Assembly: GCF_943193015.1 (NCBI RefSeq)
Contig: NZ_CALPCM010000046.1
Location: forward strand, 1 to 17,849
DNA: 17,849 nt
Direction: 5' to 3'
Source of the DNA: Hominisplanchenecus_A murintestinalis
GTDB lineage: Bacteria > Bacillota > Clostridia > Lachnospirales > Lachnospiraceae
A model generated the notes under the pieces. The model searched no databases. It saw only the letters and a program-made list of their open reading frames with translations, and was not told where the DNA came from. Below, in pieces: positions 1 through 6,870 of this stretch. The translations under genes were made by a program, and so were the position numbers. Numbering within the stretch: position 1 is the first letter of the stretch; the number at the start of each line of letters is the position of its first letter.

Positions 1-29
1 AAAACGCTTAACAAGAAAGGAGAGGTTGT

Positions 30-230
30 ATGGACAACAAATTTATCCGTGTGGATGAGGTGGCGCAGGAGCTTTCCATATCGAAGCCTTACGCCTACAA
101 GCTCATTAAAAAGTTGAATGATGAGCTGAAAGAAAAGGGGTTTATCACGATTGCAGGGCGTGTCAACCGCCAGTATTTTGAGGAAAGACTCTATGGGGCG
201 GGAGAAAAACAGGGAAAGGAGATGGTATAA
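30..230 (+). CDS. Small HTH DNA-binding protein, excisionase-like
   Basis: A 66-residue protein with a helix-turn-helix in its N-terminal half (residues about 7-35, VDEVAQELSISKPYAYKLIK). It is followed by a basic wing-like segment containing GFITIAGRVNRQYF. The start has a good ribosome binding site (AAAGGAGAG, about 6 bases upstream). It ends directly before the integrase start at 231, so the two are probably translated together. Size, fold and position next to a tyrosine integrase fit an excisionase or directionality factor, which would bend attachment-site DNA and favour excision. Known excisionases are too variable for this to be certain, and a plain transcriptional regulator of the integrase is the alternative. 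Confidence 0.8.
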   Translation: MDNKFIRVDEVAQELSISKPYAYKLIKKLNDELKEKGFITIAGRVNRQYFEERLYGAGEKQGKEMV

Positions 231-1310
231 ATGCCAGTATTTAAGAATGAGGGCAATGGCACATGGTATGTGATGGCTCGGTATGTGAACTGGAAAGGGG
301 AACGGAAACAGAAATGTAAGCGTGGATTTGCCACAAAGAGGGAAGCACAGGAATGGGAACGGAAATTCCAGTTGCAAAATTCCGCTGACCTTGACATGGA
401 TTTTGAAGCCTTTACAGAGCTTTATGCGAATGATGTCAAGAACCGACTGAAAGAAAACACTTGGCTGACAAAAGAGCATATCATTCGGACGAAGATTCTT
501 CCGTACTTCGGCAAGATGAAGATTAGTGAGATTGGCACAAAGGAAATTATTGCATGGCAGAATGAGCTGCTTGCCTACCGTGATGAAAAACGCAATCCCT
601 ATTCGCAGACGTATCTGAAAACAGTTCACAACCAGCTTTCAGCAATATTTAACCATGCGGTACGCTATTACGACCTCCGCTCCAATCCTGCGGCAAAGGC
701 GGGCAATATGGGGAGCGAGGAACACAAAGAAATGCTGTTCTGGACAAAAGAGGAATATAAGAAGTTTGCGGATGAAATGATGGACAAGCCAGTTTCCTAT
801 TATGCGTTCCAGATGCTTTACTGGTGCGGAATCCGAGAGGGAGAATTATTAGCCTTGACCGCCGCTGATTTCAATTTTGATAAGGAAACGGTCATGATTA
901 ACAAATCCTATCAGCGTTTGCATAGGGAAGACGTGATTACGTCCCCGAAAACGAAAAAGAGTAACCGCACAATCAAGATGCCGAAGTTTCTCTGTGAGGA
1001 AATGCAGGAATATATCGGTATGCTGTACGGTTTAAAAAAGAAAGACCGCATTTTCACGGTAACAAAAAGCTATCTCCATCACGAGATGGACAGGGGCGCA
1101 AGAGCCGCAGGAGTGAAACGCATACGGATTCACGATTTGCGCCACAGCCACATCAGCTTATTGATTGACATGGGATTCTCGGCGGTGGCGATTGCTGACC
1201 GAGTAGGGCATGAGAGCATTGAAATCACTTACCGTTATGCACATTTATTTCCGTCAAAGCAGGCAGAAATGGCAGACAGGCTTGACGATTTAGGAAAGGG
1301 GGATTTTTGA
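231..1310 (+). CDS. Tyrosine recombinase/integrase
   Basis: A 359-residue phage-type integrase that would catalyse site-specific integration and excision through a covalent 3'-phosphotyrosine intermediate. An AP2-like arm-binding domain covers roughly residues 1-50 (GTWYVMARYVNWKGERKQK). A SAM-like core-binding domain covers roughly 58-155, and the catalytic domain runs from about 168 to the end. The catalytic set is visible: R202 in GIREGELLAL, K240 in SPKTKKSNR, H301 and R304 in HDLRHSHI, H327 in VGHESIEIT, and the nucleophile Y336 in YRYAHLF. Length is normal for Tn916-type integrases. The ribosome binding site AAAGGAG lies about 9 bases upstream. The gene reads into the element, towards the RepA and relaxase genes, so the attachment site is probably left of the window. 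Confidence 0.96.
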   Translation: MPVFKNEGNGTWYVMARYVNWKGERKQKCKRGFATKREAQEWERKFQLQNSADLDMDFEAFTELYANDVKNRLKENTWLTKEHIIRTKILPYFGKMKISEIGTKEIIAWQNELLAYRDEKRNPYSQTYLKTVHNQLSAIFNHAVRYYDLRSNPAAKAGNMGSEEHKEMLFWTKEEYKKFADEMMDKPVSYYAFQMLYWCGIREGELLALTAADFNFDKETVMINKSYQRLHREDVITSPKTKKSNRTIKMPKFLCEEMQEYIGMLYGLKKKDRIFTVTKSYLHHEMDRGARAAGVKRIRIHDLRHSHISLLIDMGFSAVAIADRVGHESIEITYRYAHLFPSKQAEMADRLDDLGKGDF

Positions 1311-1311
1311 T

Positions 1312-1647
1312 ATGTCGGCAAAGAATTTGGACAACTGCAACCGTTGGAGGAATAAAACCGTCGCTTTTCGGGTATCTCCCGAAGAAAATGAGCAGATTGA
1401 CAAAGCGGTGCGGCTTTCGGGGCTTACCAAGCAGGACTATATCACAAGGCGGCTCTTATGCCAAGACGTGGTCGTGCAGGGCAATCCGAGGGTATATAAG
1501 GCACTCCGCAATGAACTTGCCGCCGTCCTTGCAGAATTGCAGAGGATTGAAGCGGGTGAGGGTGTAAATGAAGAATTGCTTGACACAATCGAGCTGATTG
1601 CTGTTATCCTCGGCGGTCTGAAAGGAGAGTGTGAAGATGGCAAATAA
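1312..1647 (+). CDS. Ribbon-helix-helix mobilization accessory protein (MobC-like)
   Basis: A 111-residue protein. The segment NKTVAFRVSPEENEQIDKAV (residues about 14-33) has the alternating beta-strand then helix pattern of ribbon-helix-helix DNA-binding domains. It is followed by GLTKQDYITRRLL, and the C-terminal part (about 60-105) is helical and acidic. Such proteins in mobile elements usually bind oriT or an operator and assist the relaxase as small relaxosome partners. Here it sits between the integrase and a RepA-like ATPase and upstream of a MobV relaxase, so a relaxosome or copy-control role is possible. A GGAAAGGGGG ribosome binding site inside the integrase 3' end supports this start. 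Its last bases overlap the next gene. The specific role is inferred. Confidence 0.8.
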   Translation: MSAKNLDNCNRWRNKTVAFRVSPEENEQIDKAVRLSGLTKQDYITRRLLCQDVVVQGNPRVYKALRNELAAVLAELQRIEAGEGVNEELLDTIELIAVILGGLKGECEDGK

Positions 1648-2734
1648 AAAAGAAACGGCTGCCCCGAATGTATCTGTTGGCGCAGATACGGAGCAACCGC
1701 CTAATGTAAACAATAACAGTATAACCAATTACCCGCCGAAAAACAATAGCAAAGCTCTTGAAACTGTATCTATGGCTGAATTGTATGATTCTGTATATCC
1801 GAGCAAGCCGCCTTTGATTGACGGTCTGCTCTACCCTGGCACTTATCTTTTCGCAGGCGCGCCAAAAGTCGGCAAGAGCTTTCTTATAGCGCAGATTGCG
1901 TACCATACCAGTATGGGAGTACCACTATGGGAATATCCCGTCCGAAAAGGAACGGTCTTGTACCTTGCCCTTGAAGATGATTACCGCCGCCTGCAGGAAA
2001 GGCTGTACCGTATGTTTGGCACGGACGGGGCAGACAATTTATTCTTTTCTGTTTCGGCGGGGAATCTTGGCAATGGTTTGGATGAACAGTTGCAGGAATT
2101 TATGAAACAGCATACAGACACAAGACTGATTATTATTGACACCCTCCAAAAGGTGCGTGAAGTCGGCGGGGATAATTACAGTTACGCAAATGACTATGAG
2201 GTTATTACAAGGCTGAAACAGTTTGCAGACAGCTATGGCATCTGTATCTTGATTGTCCATCATACCAGAAAGCAGGGGTCTGATGATAAGTTCGATATGA
2301 TTTCGGGGACTACTGGCTTGCTTGGTGCGGCTGACGGTGCGTTCCTGTTGCAGAAAGAAAAACGCATCGGCAATGCCGCCACGCTTGAAGTGTCGGGCAG
2401 AGACCAACAAGAGCAGAAACTCTATCTTCTCCGCAATCCCGAAACATTGTTATGGGATTTTCAAAAGGCAGAAACAGAACTTTGGAAAGAGCCGCCAGAG
2501 CCTTTACTTGAGGAAATAGATAAAAGAATTACTGTCGATTGCCCCTTGTGGAAGGGGACGGCGACGGAGCTTGCGGCTTGGCTGGAAACAGAGTTACAGC
2601 CGAATAGCCTTGCACGGAAACTGAATGTCCTGTCGGGACGTTTACTCAACGAATACGGCATCTTCTATAAACGTGAACGGTGTCACGAGGGGCGTATGAT
2701 AAAGCTGTACCGTGGGGAGCGTGACGGTATGTGA
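1637..2734 (+). CDS. RepA-like AAA ATPase (AAA_25 family, replicative helicase type)
   Basis: A 365-residue ATPase of the RepA/RecA-like family that in plasmids and integrative elements acts as a hexameric replicative helicase or initiator. Walker A is GAPKVGKS (residues 74-81). LALEDDYRRLQERL (about 110-123) is the family acidic motif. Walker B is RLIIIDTLQKV (about 163-173). A sensor-like IVHHTRK (about 206-212) and a GTTGLLGAAD motif (about 224-233) follow. The first 55 residues are low-complexity and probably disordered. The ATG at 1637 is preferred to the GTG at 1631 because the AAAGGAG site lies 9 bases before the ATG but only 3 before the GTG. The gene ends inside the first iteron of a GTGACGGT repeat set, which supports a replication role. 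Confidence 0.88.
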   Translation: MANKKETAAPNVSVGADTEQPPNVNNNSITNYPPKNNSKALETVSMAELYDSVYPSKPPLIDGLLYPGTYLFAGAPKVGKSFLIAQIAYHTSMGVPLWEYPVRKGTVLYLALEDDYRRLQERLYRMFGTDGADNLFFSVSAGNLGNGLDEQLQEFMKQHTDTRLIIIDTLQKVREVGGDNYSYANDYEVITRLKQFADSYGICILIVHHTRKQGSDDKFDMISGTTGLLGAADGAFLLQKEKRIGNAATLEVSGRDQQEQKLYLLRNPETLLWDFQKAETELWKEPPEPLLEEIDKRITVDCPLWKGTATELAAWLETELQPNSLARKLNVLSGRLLNEYGIFYKRERCHEGRMIKLYRGERDGM

Positions 2735-2803
2735 CGGTGTGACGGTATTTTTAGGAGTGGGGTGCGGTACGGAAATAACCGTCACATCGACGCAAACCGT
2801 CAC
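2721..2803 (+). repeat. GTGACGGT iterons, candidate replication origin
   Basis: GTGACGGT occurs three times in direct orientation at 2721-2728, 2731-2738 and 2739-2746. It occurs twice in inverted orientation (ACCGTCAC) at 2778-2785 and 2796-2803. The first copy codes for the last residues of the RepA-like protein and the second overlaps its stop codon. The two halves face each other across a G-rich spacer, and the flanking bases (GGTATTT and AAATAACC) extend the dyad. Iterons next to a RepA-type gene are the classic layout of an initiator-bound origin. They could equally be an operator through which the protein controls its own expression. Confidence 0.6.
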
Positions 2804-2829
2804 GGATAAAGTTTTTGCGGGGTGCAGGG

Positions 2830-2942
2830 GGCTTTTTACAAAAAGCCGCCCTCGCCCCTCGGAGAGCGCAAAACCTGCTTGCAGGTTGCATTTTTGTTGG
2901 CGAAGCCGACAAAAGTGCTTTTGCGTTTACTTTCGGGAAAGT
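2830..2942 (+). other. Hairpin array before the MobV relaxase, candidate oriT
   Basis: Four strong inverted repeats stand in a row in the 267-base gap between the RepA-like and relaxase genes. GGCTTTTT pairs with AAAAAGCC (2830-2837/2840-2847). AACCTGC pairs with GCAGGTT (2872-2878/2881-2887). A 14-bp stem with wobbles and a GAA loop lies at 2888-2901/2905-2918. ACTTTC pairs with GAAAGT (2929-2934/2937-2942). None has the T-run of a terminator on the + strand. MobV relaxases nick at an oriT just upstream of their own gene, and the stretch AGTGCTTTTGCGTTTACTTT (2914-2933) loosely resembles the AGTG...TACTTT pattern of pMV158-type sites. A single-strand origin is an alternative. Confidence 0.55.
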
Positions 2943-3001
2943 AACAAAGCCTACCAGCCGAAAAGAAAGGGTGTGATTTTATAAGACGGACGATTAGCGC
3001 A

Positions 3002-4159
3002 ATGGTGGGGAAAGGCTCGGTCAACCATAACAGCCGCAAGTTTAAGGCTGAAAATGTAGATGGAGAGCGTTCACACCTTAATGTAGATTATTGCAACGAG
3101 AGCATCAAGAAAGTGTATCATAAGCTATTTGATGAAGCGTTGCAAAGATATAATGAAAAACAGACAAGGGCAGACCGACGCATTGCTGATTATTACGAGA
3201 AGATACGGAACTCAAAGCAGGAAAAGCCGTTCCATGAACTGATTTTACAGATTGGGGATAAAGAAAATACGAGTGCAGGAAGTAAGAACGGACAGCTTGC
3301 AAGGCAGATTTTGGATGAATATTATCATGGATTCCAAGAGCGAAATCCTTATCTCTACGTGTTCTCTGCCCACATCCATATGGACGAAGCAACGCCGCAT
3401 CTGCACATTGATTTTGTTCCATTTACAACAGGCAGCAAGCGTGGACTTGATACGAGGGTATCTCTGAAACAGGCATTGGCGGCGCAGGGATTCAAAGGCG
3501 GCTCCCGTGGCGATACAGAGTGGAGCCAATGGGTACAGTCCGAAAAAGAGAATCTTGCCGCTGTGATGGGGCGGCATGGCATTGAATGGGAGCATAAAGG
3601 CACGCATGAAAAACATTTGTCTGTCCTTGATTATAAAAAGCAGCAGAGGGAAAAAGAGGTCGTTCAGCTTGAGGGGCAGATTTCAGAGAAAAAAGAGGAA
3701 TTTCAAGCATTGTCGAATAGGGTGGAGAATTATGACAAAGGCATGGGAAACCTAAAGACGCTTGAGCAGGTGCTTGACACTTCGCCAGAATATCAGTTGC
3801 CAGAGCCGCAGGGGTTGATGTCGGCGAAGTCGTATAAGAATAAAGTGGCAGAGCCTTTGGTGCGAAAGCTGAAATCGCTTGTTAAAACGGCTCTTATAAG
3901 GTGCTTTGAAGCGTGGGACAGCTATTATCGGCTGAATGTTACAAACAGCAATCTCCACCGTGAGAATGACGGATTAAGGAGAACCAATGAGAAACTGGCA
4001 GGGGAAAATGAAAACCTTCGTGCGGAAAACAAAGATTATAAGCTGCTCCGCAAGGCATTTGGAAGTAAGCAGATGGACAACCTTTTGGAGCAGGCAAAAG
4101 CGGCGCAGAAGTCGAAACAGCGTGGAAAGTATTTGAAAAATAGCAAAGAGGAAAGGTAG
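3002..4159 (+). CDS. MobV-family relaxase (Pre/Mob plasmid recombination type)
   Basis: A 385-residue relaxase that would nick oriT and stay bound to the transferred strand. The N-terminal motif is NHNSRKF (residues 8-14) followed by ERSHLNVDY (22-30). The metal-binding motif is HMDEATPHLHIDFVPF (126-141), which matches the HxDE..PHxH signature of pMV158 MobM. The C-terminal half contains charged coiled coils (about 205-245 and 315-355). It is shorter than MobM (494 residues) but in the range of integrative-element members. The start is doubtful: the ATG at 3002 lacks a good ribosome binding site. In-frame codons upstream to 2981 encode IRRTISA, a plausible first beta strand, and GAAAGGG lies at the right distance before an ATA codon at 2981. 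TnpV follows 8 bases downstream. Confidence 0.93.
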   Translation: MVGKGSVNHNSRKFKAENVDGERSHLNVDYCNESIKKVYHKLFDEALQRYNEKQTRADRRIADYYEKIRNSKQEKPFHELILQIGDKENTSAGSKNGQLARQILDEYYHGFQERNPYLYVFSAHIHMDEATPHLHIDFVPFTTGSKRGLDTRVSLKQALAAQGFKGGSRGDTEWSQWVQSEKENLAAVMGRHGIEWEHKGTHEKHLSVLDYKKQQREKEVVQLEGQISEKKEEFQALSNRVENYDKGMGNLKTLEQVLDTSPEYQLPEPQGLMSAKSYKNKVAEPLVRKLKSLVKTALIRCFEAWDSYYRLNVTNSNLHRENDGLRRTNEKLAGENENLRAENKDYKLLRKAFGSKQMDNLLEQAKAAQKSKQRGKYLKNSKEER

Positions 4160-4167
4160 GAAACACT

Positions 4168-4545
4168 ATGGAAAACAGGATTTATGACGAAAATAACGGT
4201 CTTTGGTATGCAAGGCAAGGCGAATATTACCTCCCAGAGCTTGCATTACCTCCCGAAGAAGAAAAGCCAATTGGCATATGGGGTCAACGACATTTGCGGT
4301 ATCTAAAAGAGCATAAGCAGCTTGTATATCTCAATCTGCTGACAAGCGGCAGGTTGAATGAATATTTGTCAAGTGTGGATGAACAGGCAGAGGATATGTT
4401 TTCTCGGCTGGTAAAGGAATATGCCGACAGGCAGGAAGTGACGGAGCAGTTAAAGGCAGAAAATCAGATTTTATGGGTTCAAAAAATGAATAATATTCAG
4501 GCTTGCGTGAGGGAAGTTGTAGAGCGTGAGATAATTTATTTATAG
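4168..4545 (+). CDS. tnpV: TnpV family transposon-encoded protein, copy 1
   Basis: A 125-residue soluble protein with the conserved TnpV core ALPPEEEKPIGIWGQRHLRY (residues 26-45) followed by NLLTSGRLNEYL and a long helical tail (TEQLKAEN, WVQKMNNIQAC). TnpV was named from Tn4451 of Clostridium perfringens, and its molecular function is not established. The gene starts 8 bases after the relaxase stop with AAGGTAGG upstream, so it belongs to the mobilization operon. A second, clearly related TnpV lies at 8805-9179. About 58 of 101 aligned core residues are identical by hand count. The DNA is well diverged, so this is not a recent duplication. Confidence 0.88.
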   Translation: MENRIYDENNGLWYARQGEYYLPELALPPEEEKPIGIWGQRHLRYLKEHKQLVYLNLLTSGRLNEYLSSVDEQAEDMFSRLVKEYADRQEVTEQLKAENQILWVQKMNNIQACVREVVEREIIYL

Positions 4546-4614
4546 GAGGTGGGGGCGGCGCTTCTATGGTATATGGGAGTGCCGCAGAAGCCTAAACAAA
4601 AGTAGTTTAGGGAA

Positions 4615-4643
4615 TTGAAAAAGCCTATGCTTTCGTGTATAAT
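4615..4643 (+). promoter_or_regulatory. Sigma-A-type promoter of the cargo operon
   Basis: TTGAAA (4615-4620) and TATAAT (4638-4643) are separated by exactly 17 bases, a near-consensus vegetative promoter. It sits in the 142-base gap between TnpV copy 1 and the first acetyltransferase gene. The gap also holds an imperfect dyad near 4552-4590 (GCGGCGCTTC facing GGAGTGCCGC) with no T-run. Transcription would start near 4650 and could cover the genes up to DUF4062, because no clear terminator is seen between them. Confidence 0.75.
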
Positions 4644-4687
4644 TGATAAAAAAGTCAGAATGAGAGATAGCTTGTCGGAGGAACGAT

Positions 4688-5152
4688 ATGAAATATATAA
4701 GTGCAACTTTTGATATGACGGATGATATTCAAAATGTTTTACATACGGCTATTGAAACTATATATCCGAAATATTATCCAAAGGAAGTAGTGGATTTTTT
4801 TTGCGGACATCATAGTAAAAAACACATTCAAAACGGAATAGCATCGGGAAATATGGGAGTGTTGGTGTATAACGATGTGATTGTCGGAACGGGTTGTTTT
4901 GATGATAATCATATTACAGGAGTATATGTGTTGCCCGCTTACCAAAATCAAGGCTGCGGCTCGTATATTATGAATTGTTTGGAAAAGGAAATTTCCAAAA
5001 CATATGATACGGTTATTTTGGACGCTTCGCTTTCGGCAGCGTGTTTATATGAGCATAGAGGCTATAAAACGGTGGGGCATGGGATATGCGAATTGGAAAA
5101 TGATGTGAAGTTGGTTTATGAAATCATGGAGAAAAAACTGAAAGATAATTGA
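4688..5152 (+). CDS. GNAT-family N-acetyltransferase 1
   Basis: A 154-residue GCN5-related acetyltransferase, of normal length for a single-domain GNAT. Motif A is VYVLPAYQNQGCGSYIM (residues 80-96), where QNQGCG is the acetyl-CoA pyrophosphate-binding loop. Motif B is seen near LYEHRGYKTVG (about 124-134), the usual Y..xGF/Y region. The substrate cannot be read from the sequence. A GGAGG ribosome binding site at about 4676-4681 and a strong promoter 45 bases further upstream support the start. It is the first of three unrelated-looking GNAT genes within 2 kb, and the A+T-rich codon use differs from the preceding relaxase operon. Confidence 0.9.
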   Translation: MKYISATFDMTDDIQNVLHTAIETIYPKYYPKEVVDFFCGHHSKKHIQNGIASGNMGVLVYNDVIVGTGCFDDNHITGVYVLPAYQNQGCGSYIMNCLEKEISKTYDTVILDASLSAACLYEHRGYKTVGHGICELENDVKLVYEIMEKKLKDN

Positions 5153-5178
5153 AAATGTGGATTGAGAGGACTTGAAAA

Positions 5179-5697
5179 ATGAAATGCAGAATAAGAAAAT
5201 GGGAACTATCAGACGCAAAAGATTTGGCGGTTGCGCTTTCAAATAAAAAAGTACAAGATAATCTTCGTGATGGTTTGCCCTATCCTTACACCGAGCAGGA
5301 TGGAAAAGAGTTTATTTCTGCTATGCTTTCCGCAGATGAAAGCGAAACCTTTGCTTTTGCTATTACTGTAGATAATATGGTGATTGGCAGTATTGGCATT
5401 TTTCGGCAGGGCAATATTCATAGGCAAACCGCCGAGTTAGGATATTATATTGCCAAAGAATATTGGGGCAAAGGTATTATGACCGAAGCTGTTAAGCAAA
5501 TTTGCGAATATGTTTTTGCTAATAGCGATATTATCCGTATTTATGCAGAGCCCTTTGCTTATAATATAGCGTCTTGCAGGGTGCTTGAAAAAGTAGGGTT
5601 TCAGTATGAGGGTACATTGAGAAGCAATGCTGTGAAGAATGGCAGGGTGATTGATATGGAAATGTACTCTTTGTTAAAAGCGGAAATAAAGGAGTGA
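5179..5697 (+). CDS. GNAT-family N-acetyltransferase 2 (RimJ/RimL type)
   Basis: A 172-residue protein of the RimJ/RimL-like Acetyltransf_3 subgroup. It shows the RimJ-like order: an N-terminal RKWELSDAKDLA, then AELGYYIAKEYWGKGIMTEA (residues 85-104) as the acetyl-CoA-binding motif. NIASCRVLEKVGFQYEGTLR (129-148) is the conserved motif B with its typical GF.YEG.LR end. Members of this group acetylate N-terminal amino groups of proteins or small amines, and some give resistance to aminoglycoside or beta-lactam-like compounds. Nothing here identifies the substrate. It starts 26 bases after GNAT 1 with a GAGAGGA ribosome binding site and is probably co-transcribed. Confidence 0.92.
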   Translation: MKCRIRKWELSDAKDLAVALSNKKVQDNLRDGLPYPYTEQDGKEFISAMLSADESETFAFAITVDNMVIGSIGIFRQGNIHRQTAELGYYIAKEYWGKGIMTEAVKQICEYVFANSDIIRIYAEPFAYNIASCRVLEKVGFQYEGTLRSNAVKNGRVIDMEMYSLLKAEIKE

Positions 5698-5702
5698 ATT
5701 TG

Positions 5703-6152
5703 GTGTTAAAAGAATATAAGTTTGGTTTCAATATTTATGGACTGTTATTGTTTTTGATTATAATGATACCTAACTTTATTTGGTTTGCTGCTCCAGCACC
5801 TAATGATGTATTAAGGACGGAATCGGTTACTGAAGTGATTGACACCATAGCTTCTGTTTGTCAGATTTTGATGGTTATAGCTTTGTGTATTTTTGTAAAC
5901 ATAAAGAACCATAAATTCCATATTACTCCTTTGATTATTTTTGTGATAATTTGTTGCTTAATATATTTTGCAAGTTGGGTAAGCTATTATGTAGGCGTTG
6001 TGAATACAGGTGTTATATTGGGGTTGATAATTTCCCCGTGTTTGGCATTTATGTTTTTTGCTATTGATAGAAAAAATATGATAGCAGTTGTGCCAATTTC
6101 CATTTTTCTAATTTGTCATTTAATATATGGTATCGCTAATTTTGTTGTTTGA
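5703..6152 (+). CDS. Small multi-pass membrane protein, unknown function
   Basis: About 149 residues with four to five hydrophobic segments, at roughly 10-30, 53-70, 77-100, 104-122 and 130-148. The segment between the first two is polar. No family was recognised. The GTG at 5703 is the best start because AAAGGAG (5688-5694) lies 8 bases before it. GTG at 5694 (overlapping the GNAT 2 stop) and TTG at 5700 are in the same frame and cannot be excluded. It is flanked by acetyltransferase genes on both sides, so it may act with them or simply be a hitchhiker. The high A+T content matches the rest of the cargo. Confidence 0.75.
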   Translation: MLKEYKFGFNIYGLLLFLIIMIPNFIWFAAPAPNDVLRTESVTEVIDTIASVCQILMVIALCIFVNIKNHKFHITPLIIFVIICCLIYFASWVSYYVGVVNTGVILGLIISPCLAFMFFAIDRKNMIAVVPISIFLICHLIYGIANFVV

Positions 6153-6172
6153 TTTTTTGAGGTTATATAAGT

Positions 6173-6643
6173 ATGGATTATCGGATTAGAGAAATCAGAG
6201 AAAATGAATATTACGTATTATCTGAGTTTCTGTATGAAGCGATTTTTATTCCAGTGGGAATGGAAAAGCCGCCAAAAGCTATTATTGAACAGCCAGAACT
6301 TCAGGTATATATTGCTGATTTTGGAAAATCAGACGATTGGTGTTTGGTTGCGGAAGTAAAAGAAAAGATTGTAGGCGCAGTATGGGTGCGTGTTATGGAT
6401 GATTACGGGCATATTGATGATGAGACACCCTCATTTGCTATGTCACTGTATGAGGAATACAGAAATATGGGCATTGGTACAGCACTTATGAGGGATATGC
6501 TTGAATTTTTAAAGAATAAAGGCTATAAGCAGACCTCTCTTTCTGTGCAAAAGGCAAATTATGCGGCTCGTATGTATCAGAAAGTAGGTTTTGAAGTCAT
6601 TGACGAAAATGAAGAAGAATACATTATGGTTTGTCGGTTGTAA
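6173..6643 (+). CDS. GNAT-family N-acetyltransferase 3
   Basis: A 156-residue GNAT protein. The beta-4/alpha-3 region SLYEEYRNMGIGTALMRDML (residues 91-110) holds the R..GIG acetyl-CoA-binding loop. NYAARMYQKVGFEVIDENEE (129-148) is motif B with the usual MYxKVGF. An insertion-like acidic stretch (MDDYGHIDDETPS, about 75-87) precedes motif A. A GAGGT ribosome binding site lies about 8 bases upstream, and the gene starts 20 bases after the membrane-protein gene, consistent with one operon. It is not close in sequence to the other two GNATs, so the cluster was assembled rather than made by tandem duplication. The substrate is unknown. Confidence 0.9.
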   Translation: MDYRIREIRENEYYVLSEFLYEAIFIPVGMEKPPKAIIEQPELQVYIADFGKSDDWCLVAEVKEKIVGAVWVRVMDDYGHIDDETPSFAMSLYEEYRNMGIGTALMRDMLEFLKNKGYKQTSLSVQKANYAARMYQKVGFEVIDENEEEYIMVCRL

Positions 6644-6666
6644 TGTGATGGGGAGGGTATTTGTAA

Positions 6667-6842
6667 ATGGCTGGTAATTTAGATGAAAAAACAGTAAAGG
6701 AAGTCTAAAAAAGATTATTGAGAATAATAACAATATTCCGTATAAGGCTAAATTGGAGATAAAAGCGATAATAGAATTGGAACACAATCCAGAAAAATTG
6801 CTGCAAGAGTGTCTGTTATATATGCTGTCATATAAGGGATAA
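6667..6842 (+). pseudogene. Frameshifted small gene of unknown function
   Basis: An ATG at 6667 with GGGAGG upstream opens MAGNLDEKTVKEV and then meets a TAA at 6706. In the -1 frame the reading continues from the same place as KKIIENNNIPYKAKLEIKAI and on to a TAA at 6840-6842. The two parts join into a plausible charged alpha-helical protein of about 57 residues. A single lost base near the A-run at 6707-6712 explains it, for example GTCTTAAAAAAG becoming GTCTAAAAAAG. No classical slippery heptamer is present, so decay is more likely than programmed frameshifting. No family was recognised. It lies just before the KilA-N gene. Confidence 0.6.
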
Positions 6843-6870
6843 TCTGTGATAAAGGAAGTGGTTGGAGATA

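Noticed and set aside
1307..1567. 86-codon frame overlapping the RHH protein gene
   Set aside because: The RHH protein in the other frame has a clear domain and ribosome binding site. This frame gives an arginine/serine-rich product typical of a wrong frame.
2712..2984. 90-codon open frame overlapping the RepA end and the gap before MobV
   Set aside because: It is made of the iterons and hairpin arms, has no ribosome binding site, and encodes no recognisable protein. The stretch is better explained as origin and oriT DNA.
6700..6715. Programmed ribosomal frameshift in the small gene at 6667
   Set aside because: There is no X XXY YYZ heptamer at the shift point and no downstream stem or pseudoknot was evident. 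A lost base is simpler.
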